Part shown: positions 53,974 through 63,500 of the stretch, in pieces
Layout: every line of letters starts with the position of its first letter
Numbering within the stretch: the stretch's first letter is position 1
Position numbers and translations under genes: made by a program
Assembly: GCF_000250655.1 (NCBI RefSeq)
Contig: NC_016935.1
Span: 5,350,001-5,414,000 of the forward strand
DNA from: Paenibacillus mucilaginosus 3016
GTDB taxonomy: Bacteria; Bacillota; Bacilli; Paenibacillales; NBRC-103111
Length of the DNA stretch: 64,000 nt
Reading direction: 5' to 3'
The notes under the pieces: model-generated
The model's input: only the letters and a program-made list of their open reading frames with translations
Told to the model about the DNA's origin: nothing
Databases searched by the model: none

Positions 53974-55230
53974 ATTTGGTGTCTTCGCCGCGAGCGGGAA
54001 CCTGATCGTCACCCGGGTGCCGACATGGACCTTGCTTTCATACGACAGGCTCCCGCCTAACGTCTCGATCGTCCGCAGCGCGATGGAGGTGCCGAGGCCC
54101 GTCCCTCTGTCCTTGGTGGAGTAATAGGGCGTCCCGAGACGCTTCAGCTGCGCTTCGTTCATGCCCGCTCCGGTATCCGCGATATGGATGCGGGCCTCTC
54201 CCCCCTCACGCTTCAGCTGCAGCGAGACTTGTCCTCCGCTGGCGGTCGCCTCCACCGCATTCTTCATCAGATTCACGATCGCCTGCTGCAGCAGGCTTTT
54301 GTCCGTCGTCAGCACAATCCCTTCTTCAATGTCAGCCGTAACCATCACGCCGGCTTTGAGCCCGAGCGGCGTCAGAAGGACGGCGGTATGGTCCAGCATA
54401 CGGGAGAGATCCAGGCTCTCCAGCTTTTTCAGTTCGGGACGGGCGAAGCTCAGGAAGTCGTTCAGGATCGATTCAGCCCGGTTCAGCTCCTCCAGAATGA
54501 GCGGCACATAGTTCGGCGCATCCTCCGCCCTTCTCTGCGAAAGCTGCATGAAGCCTTTGACGACCGTCAGCGGGTTGCGCACTTCGTGGACAATCGAGGC
54601 GGCGAGATCGCTGAGCGTATTGAGCTTCTCCGCCCGCCGGATCTTCTCTTTCATCTGCCGGTGCTCGAGCATCGTTTCATTGAGCTTGGCGCCGATCCAG
54701 GCGGCGACGATATAGATGAAGCCGAACATTACGATATTGGATAAGGGAAGCAGGGCGAGCGATTCCTTGACAGGCTGGATGGAGAGGTGAATCACGAGCA
54801 TCAGCAGAGACACGAGCATGGGCCACAGGGAGATCAGCACGACGATGTTGACCCGCTTGCGGGAAGAGAGCCCCAGAAAGGAACGGCTCATCAGATACAG
54901 GAACCCGCCGGAGAGCAGGCAGTTCACATAACCGAACAGCAGCTGGTCCCCGCCGATCACCGTCCTCATAAGCAGGATGGCTCCCATCGTGATGAAGCCG
55001 GGCCCCTGCCCTGCATACAGGAACGCGATCACCATCGGAATATTCCGCAGATCCCAGTAGAAGCCGAGATAATAGAACGGAAAAGCCATGCAGACGAGCG
55101 AGCTGATGCCAAGCAGCACACCGTAAAGATAAGGTGAGCGGGACGCTCGCAGGTGATCCTGATAGAATCCGTATCCGAGGATCGGAGCCAGGATCATCAG
55201 AAGATGAAGGAGTAGTTTTTCGGTTAGCAC
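53956..55230 (-). CDS. sensor histidine kinase with 5TM receptor domain
   Basis: 424 residues from a GTG at 55230, chosen because AAGGGG is 6 bases upstream; an ATG two codons earlier abuts it. N-terminal five-to-six-helix 5TMR/LYT-type sensor (about 5-195), then HisKA with VHEVRNPLTVVKGFMQLSQRR (phospho-acceptor His in this motif) and HATPase with NLMKNAVEATASGGQ, DTGAGM and GTGLGTSIALRTIE. This layout and the HEVRNPLT box resemble sporulation kinases such as KinB/KinD. No response regulator gene is adjacent, as is usual for phosphorelay kinases (orphans). Its input is unknown. Confidence 0.9.
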   Translation of the reverse strand: MLTEKLLLHLLMILAPILGYGFYQDHLRASRSPYLYGVLLGISSLVCMAFPFYYLGFYWDLRNIPMVIAFLYAGQGPGFITMGAILLMRTVIGGDQLLFGYVNCLLSGGFLYLMSRSFLGLSSRKRVNIVVLISLWPMLVSLLMLVIHLSIQPVKESLALLPLSNIVMFGFIYIVAAWIGAKLNETMLEHRQMKEKIRRAEKLNTLSDLAASIVHEVRNPLTVVKGFMQLSQRRAEDAPNYVPLILEELNRAESILNDFLSFARPELKKLESLDLSRMLDHTAVLLTPLGLKAGVMVTADIEEGIVLTTDKSLLQQAIVNLMKNAVEATASGGQVSLQLKREGGEARIHIADTGAGMNEAQLKRLGTPYYSTKDRGTGLGTSIALRTIETLGGSLSYESKVHVGTRVTIRFPLAAKTPNPPLPE

Positions 55231-55339
55231 TGGCATCCCCTTGTGACAAAATGTACTTTCACTGTAAACCATCCCGTTAGGAAAGTCTATGAGATCCTGG
55301 TCCACGCGAGCTGCGCTGGCGTGATATCCATTCTTATTT

Positions 55340-55388
55340 TTCAAGAGAAAGAGCCTGTGTCCCCTTCGGAAGGAAAGGAACCAGGCTC
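55340..55388 (-). terminator. terminator of the serine hydrolase gene
   Basis: Stem GAGCCTGGTTCC / GGGGACACAGGCTC, followed on the minus strand by TTTCTCTTG. It begins 46 bases after the stop codon. Confidence 0.75.
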
Positions 55389-55434
55389 CCGGTTGACGGT
55401 CCCGTGTCGTCTTCGTGTCCGGATGACCGGTGGA

Positions 55435-57354
55435 TCAGGAATAGTGTACCGGAAGGAAGTTCCAATAGTACAGGAACCCCGTGAACCCCAGCGTAAAGAG
55501 GGAAAAAGCGGTCTTCCAGCCGGCCCATCCGCTCCCTCTGCGGCCCGATGCCATCTTCCACAGCAGCCATACGGCCAGCGCCGCGGAGACCAGCGGCAGG
55601 GAGCTTATGCCCCATGCGTACCATGCGGGGTACCCGAACGTAAGCTGGCTGTTCCCGTAGGTGAGCTGCACGGCCAGGAAGACCGTATTGAGCAGCGCGA
55701 TCGCCGCCACTATGCCGGATACCGGCTTCGCGGACTTCCGGAACGCCCGGATGCCGTAGCGCACAAGCCAGATCAGGCCGATGACGAGGAAGACCAGCGA
55801 TCCTGCGGCATACAGGGACAGCAGTGTCCAGGTTTTCTGCCAGAACGAGACCTTCCCCAGAGTCGTATGATCGGACAGCGTCATCGCCATCCGCCCTTCC
55901 GCCTCCTGGAAGCTCAGCTTCTCCCGGCCGTTCACCTCCTGGAACAGCCCGCCTCCGGCGTGCTTGAAAAGCTTCGTCTGCTTCTCGGGGCTGCCGGAAA
56001 AGACGGCGGTCACCCGAAGGCTTGACGGATCCGGCGACTCCACCTGCGCGCTGAAGCCACCGAGGAACCGCAGCCACTTGCCCCAGCCGTGCCGGGGATT
56101 GATCCCCGCCTGATAATCGCCGGCCAGCGCCGCCGTGTCGATCGCGGCCGGAGCGGTCCTCCGGCCGCCGGCAGACGCCGACGCACTCGGATCAAGAGGC
56201 TGTGCAGGAGCGCTCATGTGCCCGCTGAGGGCCTCAACGATCTCCTCATGCAGCTGGACATCCGAGCCGGCGCTGTTCACAGCCACGAAGATGCCGACCT
56301 TCTCGGAGGGGATCAGCACGAGCTCCGACACAAAGCCGTCGATCTCGCCGGTGTGGTACAGCGTCGGGATGCCGCTCGCGGTCCGGCCTCGGAAGAAGCC
56401 GTAGCCGATCCCGTCGAGCTGCGGATTCGCGGCGTACTGCTTCGCGTGCATGGCTTCCACCGAATCCGGCTTCAGAATCCGCGTGTCCCCCGCCTGCCCC
56501 CCGTTCAGGTGGGCGATCAGGTAGTTCGCGAATTCATTCGGCACGACGGTGAGCCCCCCTGCTCCCGGCAGGGAGATGTAGCTGTACGGAACTTCCTGAT
56601 ACACGCCTTTGGCGTAGGAATACGACTTCGCGAGCTGCGGATCGCCAAGCGGAAGGTCAAGCGTGGCGCTCGGCATCTTCAGCGGTCCGAGGAGCTTCTG
56701 CTCGTAATAAGCGGACAGCGGCTGGCCTGATGCGATCTCGACGAGATTGCCGGCCAGGCCCAGACCGGCGTTGCTGTACTCGTATTTCTCACCCGGAGGG
56801 CGGACCGGAGGCTGCGCCTCGAAGTACCGCTTCAGGAAGGTCTCCGCATCCGGTGTGGATTCCTTCGTCTTCCCGTTCACCTCGTATACCGCCTGGTCGA
56901 GGCCCGAGGTATGGGTCAGCAGGTCATGAAGCGTAATTGGCAGATTCCCGAATTTCGGCGCCTGATACGTCCGCAGATACGTATTGATATCCTGCTTCAA
57001 ATCCAGACGGCCCTCTTCCACAAGCTGCATGGCGGCCGTAGCGGTCACCGACTTCGTCAGCGAACCGATCGGGATCCGCGTCCGGGCCGGGTCCATCGGC
57101 ACCTGCGCCGCCGTATCCGCATTGCCATATCCCTTGCTGAAATAAATCCCGCTGCCCTTGGTCACGACAACCGCGGCGCCGGGGATATGAAGAGCGTCCA
57201 TCCGTTCCTTCATCAGCCCGTCCAGAGTGGACTCCAGTCCGGCGGGCGTCAGATTGAATTCGGCGGCGGCCGGACGGACCTCCGCATTCACCAGAGGCAG
57301 CAGCAGGCCTGCACAGAGCCCAAGCCGGGCGGCAGTCTTTAGCAGTTTACTCAT
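55435..57354 (-). CDS. membrane-anchored serine hydrolase (beta-lactamase/S12 family)
   Basis: 639 residues from the ATG at 57354 with AGGAGG upstream. Signal peptide about 1-30. The S12 domain spans about 35-380: SxxK S98-L-T-K101 in IGSLTKSV, YxN Y193-S-N195 in YEYSNAGLGLAG, and HTGEIDGF. A beta-rich linker (about 400-500) is followed by four C-terminal membrane helices (about 510-639). The catalytic domain is therefore outside the cell, tethered by its tail. Similar layouts occur in prodrug peptidases of NRPS clusters (ClbP, ZmaM, XcnG) and in many Paenibacillus penicillin-binding-like hydrolases. It follows the NRPS gene after a terminator, so a link to that pathway is possible but unproven. 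Confidence 0.85.
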   Translation of the reverse strand: MSKLLKTAARLGLCAGLLLPLVNAEVRPAAAEFNLTPAGLESTLDGLMKERMDALHIPGAAVVVTKGSGIYFSKGYGNADTAAQVPMDPARTRIPIGSLTKSVTATAAMQLVEEGRLDLKQDINTYLRTYQAPKFGNLPITLHDLLTHTSGLDQAVYEVNGKTKESTPDAETFLKRYFEAQPPVRPPGEKYEYSNAGLGLAGNLVEIASGQPLSAYYEQKLLGPLKMPSATLDLPLGDPQLAKSYSYAKGVYQEVPYSYISLPGAGGLTVVPNEFANYLIAHLNGGQAGDTRILKPDSVEAMHAKQYAANPQLDGIGYGFFRGRTASGIPTLYHTGEIDGFVSELVLIPSEKVGIFVAVNSAGSDVQLHEEIVEALSGHMSAPAQPLDPSASASAGGRRTAPAAIDTAALAGDYQAGINPRHGWGKWLRFLGGFSAQVESPDPSSLRVTAVFSGSPEKQTKLFKHAGGGLFQEVNGREKLSFQEAEGRMAMTLSDHTTLGKVSFWQKTWTLLSLYAAGSLVFLVIGLIWLVRYGIRAFRKSAKPVSGIVAAIALLNTVFLAVQLTYGNSQLTFGYPAWYAWGISSLPLVSAALAVWLLWKMASGRRGSGWAGWKTAFSLFTLGFTGFLYYWNFLPVHYS

Positions 57355-57489
57355 ATGTGGGTTTCCTCCTTTCCGGGAACGGCGAATTCCCTTCCCTTCT
57401 CTCTCTATGGTTTCCCATTTATCACCAAATATAGGGCCGCAAGGATTACTACCCGAAAAGTTTCGCCGAGAACCGTGGAAGCAGGAAAA

Positions 57490-57536
57490 CCAAAGCAAAA
57501 AGGGCATCGACAAGCGTCGATGCCCTTGGCTTTGGT
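57490..57536 (-). terminator. terminator of the NRPS gene
   Basis: Perfect stem AGGGCATCGAC / GTCGATGCCCT with outer CCAAAGC/GCTTTGG pairing, followed on the minus strand by TTTTTGC. It lies 32 bases after the NRPS stop and separates it from the serine hydrolase gene. Confidence 0.9.
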
Positions 57537-57567
57537 TGGAATTACTTAGGACTTGGCGGCTGCCCTG

Positions 57568-60500
57568 TTATACGGTTGTCCCCTCCCGAGAGGAGCTTGT
57601 CAGCTGACCGGCAATTTCGGCAAGCACGCTCTTCAGCACCTGGGCGTTCGCCTCGACATAACCATGCTCGAGGATCTCATCATGTCCGCCCTTCATCATA
57701 TGCTCCGTGTAGGCCCCACGTGTCCCCTGCTTCCAGCTGAGGCGGTCGTCCTTGACGGACACACCTGGCACCAAACCGCCGGCCGCAATGAAATTGTGGA
57801 TGCTTGACTGGACGCTCCACCGGTTCACAAGACGGTTGCCGTACTGTGCATAAGCATGCACGCGTTCCCTGTGACGGCCGGTAAGAATCTCTTTGAACGG
57901 CTCGGCAATGCCCTCCAGCGAGGCCTCCACCTGCCGGCGAAGCTCTTCGGCATCCAGATTATAGTCCCTGACAATCCTTGCCGAGTCGATCATCAGCAGA
58001 TGGGATACCGTGTATCCCCTCTTCTCCATTTCCTTGGCCACCTCGAATGCCAGATTGCCTCCCATGGAATAGCCTCCGAGGATGAATGGAGATTCCTGCT
58101 GAATCTCGGTAATGGCCCGGACGTACCGGTCCAACATGTCTTCCTCGCCGGCGGCATCATCGATATAATCCAGCCCGTATACCACGGCATGGGTATCGAG
58201 TTCCACGGCCAGCTCCGAGAAGGCGAGACCCGATCCGATCATCGGCGGGAACAGGAAGATCCGGAGGGGTCCCGATGCATTCAGCCTTGTGGCCGGTGTG
58301 CCGCTTCCCGGATCAAGCTCACTCTTCACGATTTCGACCGCCAGCGCCTCCAGTGTGGGCGTTTCGAAGACGGTCCGCAGCGGAAGCTCCAGGCCCAAAT
58401 CGGTCTCAATGCGGCGCATAAGCTCCAGCACCTTGAGCGAGTGGCCTCCCAGGTCGAAGAAATTATCCTTGATCCCTACGGTTTCCACACCCAGCACTTC
58501 CTGCCAGATACCGGCAAGGCGCTTCTCGTTCTCCGAACGGGGAGCCACATATTCGGCTCCCGTCAGAGTCCGTCCTTCCGGCTCGGGGAGCGCCTTCCGG
58601 TCCACTTTGCCGTTCGGCGTAAGCGGCAGCCGCTCCAGCTGCATGAGCCGGGCCGGTACCATATGCGCCGGCAGCGATTGGCGAAGCTCCTTCAGCAGCG
58701 CTTCGAGATCCAGCTCAGCCTCAGCCGCTGCATAGCCGCACAGATATTTGCCCCCCCGTTCGTCCGTGCGGTCTATGACGACCGCCTGTTTGACACCCGG
58801 GAACCGGAGGATCGCCGTTTCGATCTCGCCAAGTTCGATCCGGTAGCCGCGTATCTTGACCTGATGGTCCATCCGGCCGATAAAATCAACGTTGCCGTCT
58901 TCCATCCACCGGGCCGCATCGCCTGTCCGGTAGATGCGTTCTCCCGGCACGAACGGGTTCTCAATGAATTTCTCCGCCGTCAGGTCCGGACGGTGCATAT
59001 AACCGCGGCCCACCCCGGGACCGCCGATGCACAGCTCGCCTGTCACCCCTACCGGTACGGGACGCAGCTGAGGATCCAGGATATAGAACCTTGCGTTCAT
59101 GTACGCCCGGCCTACCGGCACATGGCCGGTCTTCGGCAGCTTCTCCAGCGGCTCGTCATAATAACTCGAGTCAATCGCCGCTTCCGTCACGCCGTACGAG
59201 TTAATGATGCGGATCCGGCTTCCCCAACGCTCCTGAAGCTGACGGTAATCAGCCACACTGCAGCTGTCGGAGCTGGTGATGACCAGCTTCAGCGAGGTGA
59301 GCGCGCAGTCCTTGCGGGCCGCATAATCCAGGAAAGGAATCACGAGCGCCGGTGTAGCCTCGAACAGGGTAAGGCCGTGTGTCTCGATCAGGGCATGCAG
59401 GCGCTCCGGATCGATCCGGTCTTCTTTCGGGCAGATGACCATCGTTCCGCCGTTCAGCAGCGCACGGGTCAGATCGCCCGCGAAGACGTCGAACGAGAAG
59501 CTGGCCAGCTGCAGCAGACGGACGGGGAATTCGCCGAGGCGGTATTCCCGCCGGTTCGCCATGGCAGTGCTCATCAGACTCCTGTGTTCGATCATGACGC
59601 CCTTGGGGCGCCCTGTCGTACCCGAAGTGTAGATCACATACGCCAGGTCACCCGGCGCGTTGATATTCGGCAGGCTTGCGGCTTCCACGCTGCCGCCGTC
59701 CGGATTCACGCTGTACAATGACTCGTCGTCCAGGCTCAACACGAGGCGGTCCGCCCCCGGCTGATCGCTCCACGGCGCCACCCGGCCGGTCAGCGCCGCC
59801 TGCGTTAGCAGTACCTGCGCCTTGCTGTTCTCCAGCATGTATTCGATCCGCTCCGCCGGGTAATCCGGGTCCAGCGGGAGGTAGGCGCCGCCCGCTTTCC
59901 ATACGGCGAGCACCGCCGTGATCATCTCCACGCTCCGCTCGGCCAGTATGCCGACCACCTGCTCCCTGCCGATGCCGGATTCCCGCAATCGAACGGCTAG
60001 CAGGCTTGCCCTGGCGTTCAGCTCTCCGTAGGTCAGGCTGCGGTCCTGGAAGATGACCGCCGTCTCCTCCGGACTCCGGCGGGCCTGCTGTTCGAACAGC
60101 TCATGGAACAGAAGGGGGCGTGTTTCTTCCGCACCTTCCGGAAGGGCGCCGAAGCTCTCGAGCAGCGCCTCCCTCTCGCCGGCGGTCACAAGCTCCAGGC
60201 TCTCCACGCTGCGTTCCGGGTCCTCCGCCATCTGCGCCAGCATATGAACGAGGTGCCCCTGAATCCGTTCGATCTCCCGGCCGCTGTACAGCTCCGCGTT
60301 GTACTCGAACTTCACGGCCGTTTCCTCGCCCGGCATGACGGTCAGGTTGAAGCCGTAGCTCGTCTGCTCGACCATACCCACGTCCGAGATCTGGAACGCC
60401 GCCTGCGGATGGCCTCCGAGCTGCTCCACCTGTTCCTCGACCGGGTAATTCTCGAACACCATAATATGGTGGATAAGATCCTGCCGGCCGCCCGCGAGGG

Positions 60501-63500
60501 ACTGAATCTCATACAGCGGGTAATAATCGTAGGCTTGGGAGGCGAGCGCCCCTTCCTGGGTCCGCCTAAGGAGCGCCGAGACGGACTCTTTGCCCTCGCT
60601 GCGGACACGGACTGGGACCGTGTTGATGAACAGGCCGATCATGGATTCGACGCCCGGGATGTGGGCGGGACGTCCGGAGACGACGCTGCCGAACACCGCA
60701 TCCCCGTGGTTATTGTATCTCTGCAGGATAATTCCCCAGGCGGTCTGCATGAAAGTATTGAATGTCACTTGATGCGCCTTCGCCGTCCGGTTGATCCGGT
60801 TCGTCAGGTCGCGGCCCAGCTCGCATGTCAGCTCCGCAGCCGTATAACCGGACCCCTTGGCTGCCGTATCACCATACGGAAGCTTGGTTTCCTGCTCGTA
60901 GTCCGCCAGATACTGCCTCCAGTAAGAAGCAGCCTCTTCCTTAGGCTGGTCCTGCAGCCAGCGGATGTAGTCGCTGTAAGGCGTCACCGGAGCAAGCACC
61001 GCCTCCCGCCCTTCCAGCTCGGCGCTGTAGCGTTCGAACACTTCGCCGTTCACAACGGAGAGGCACCAGCCGTCCATGATAATGTGATGGAAGCTCCAAA
61101 TGAAGCGATAGGCCGTTTCGCTCGAACGCAGAACCCTAATGCGCAGCAGCAGATCCGAGCCCAGATCAAATCCGCGCGCAGCGTCCTCGGCTATAACAGC
61201 CGCCATATGCCCTTCCCGGTCCGCCTCGTCCAGGGACCTGAGATCTTCATATCGGTATTCAGCTCGGCGGCTTCGGAATACGGCCTGCAGCGGGCGGTCG
61301 GACGCACCGAAGAGGAAATTCGTCCGGAGCACGGCGTGCCGGGAGATCAGACCGTTCAGGCTTTTCTCGAAGGCTTCGGAATCGAAGGTGCCGTACAGAT
61401 TGTACGTCACCTGTTCGAAATAAGCTCCCGACTTCGGTTCGTAGCGGCTGTGAAACAGCATGCCGGCCTGCATCGGTGTCAGCGGATAGACATCTTCGAG
61501 CTCACCCAGATGGGCGGTACGCGAGGTCAGCTCCTTCAGCTCCGCCGCGCTCATGCCCCTCAGGGTCACATCGCTTGGCGTCAGCTCTCTGCGCTGCTGA
61601 GCGGCACAGTGCCGGATCACTTCACGCAGGCTGATCTGCAGCCCGTCGGCGAGCGCCTGGACCGTCTCCGGACGGTATTCCTTGCGGCTGTACGTGATGG
61701 TGAGACCAAGCTGGCCTCCGGAGATCATGCCGTTGATATCCAGCGAATACCATCTCGGCGTCCGTCCGCTCAGCGGCATCCCCGATGAATAAGCGGAGGT
61801 TTCGATCGCGCTGCGTTCCAGGTCCTGGTCAAACTGTCCGAGATAGTTGAAGGAGATCTCCGGCTTCAACGCGGCGAGCGGACTGTCCTCCGGCTCTGCC
61901 AGGAACTTCAGCAGACCATAACCGATCCCCTTGTTCGGGATAGCTCGCAGTCCCTCTTTGACCTGCTTGATGTTCTCCCCGACATCCCCGTCAACTCCTG
62001 TCTCCAGCAGAACAGGGAACTGCGAGGTAAACCAGCCGACGGTCCGGGTGATGTCCATATCCGGTATAATCGGTTCCCGGCCGTGCCCCTCCAGGTTGAC
62101 GAGCACCTTTCCTTGTCCCGTCCATCTCTGTACGGCCAGACCGAGCGCCGCCAGCAGCAGATCGTTCACTTCCGTGTTGTAGGCGCGGTGCGCCTGCTTC
62201 AGGAGCAGCTCCGTCTCCTCTTCCGTCCAGGTAACGGATACGGACTCGCTGTCCTGTACATAAGAGCTTTCCTCTGCCGTGTAATCCTTTGGAAGAGACG
62301 GGCACTGCGCATCCGCAAGACCCAGCCAATAGTCGCGCTCCGCTGCCATCCGGGGACCTGCCGCATAGTCGGCCAGGCTCCGGGCCCACAGCTGGAAGGA
62401 ATCCGTCTTCAGCGGCAGCGCGGCGGCCCGTCCGGCCAGCGCTTCCTCGTAGGCCGAGGCGAAGTCCTCAAAGAGAATACGCCAGGAGACACCGTCGACC
62501 ACCAGGTGGTGAATGGCCAGCAGCAGATGCTCCCCGTCCTCGCACCGGAACAGTCCCAGCTTCATCAGCGGACCGGTTCCGAGATCGATGCTGCGCTGGA
62601 TCGCTTCCGCCTCCTGTTCGACAGCAGCGGACGGGTCGGCGGATTCGCGCAGATCCACCGTATGAAGAGTAAACAGTTCACCTTCCAGAGACGGACGGAT
62701 TCGGGCCGAATAGCCCTCTTCCTCCGAGCGCTCGAATATCATCCGGAGGGCGTCGTGGTGCTTGACGACCTGTGCGGCCGCGAGGCGGACCGCCTCTTCC
62801 CTGAACCCGTCCGGGCGATACAGCATCACGGATTGGTTAAAATGATGCGGTTCCGCATTCGCCTCTCCCAGGAACCAGCGGAGAATCGGAGTCAGCTCCA
62901 CCGGTCCGCTCGCCTCTCCCTGGTCTGCCGTACGGCCGGCCGGCCGTACCCTGCCGCCCAGCTCGGCGATAGTCGGGTACTGGAACAGTTCCTTCATCTC
63001 CACCTTGTACCCGGCCTGGAGCAGGCGGGAGGACACTTGAATCGCCTTGATGGAGTCGCCGCCGAGGTCGAAGAAGCTGTCGCGGATGCCCACCTGCTTC
63101 GCGCCGAGCACGGACTGCCAAACCCGCGCGAGCGCTTCTTCGGCCGGTGTGCGCGGCGGTTCGTAAGGCGTGCCGGTGTCGAGCTGATCCGAAGGAACGG
63201 GCAGCGCGGCCCTGTCGATCTTGCCGTTAGGCGTGAGCGGCATCTTCTCCAGCCGGGTGAAGTAGGCTGGAATCATATACCCCGGGAGCTCACGGGCGAG
63301 GAAGCGCCTCAGTTCGCCAGGGGACAGCGGCGCGTCCGCCACATAGTAGGCGGCCAGCTGCCTGCTCCCTTCCGCGTCTTCCCGCGCGAGTACGATGGTC
63401 TCCTGCACGGACGGCGCCTTCAGAATCTGCGCCTCCACCTCGCCAAGTTCGATCCGGTGCCCCCGGATTTTGACCTGATGGTCTATCCGGCCGAGGAATT

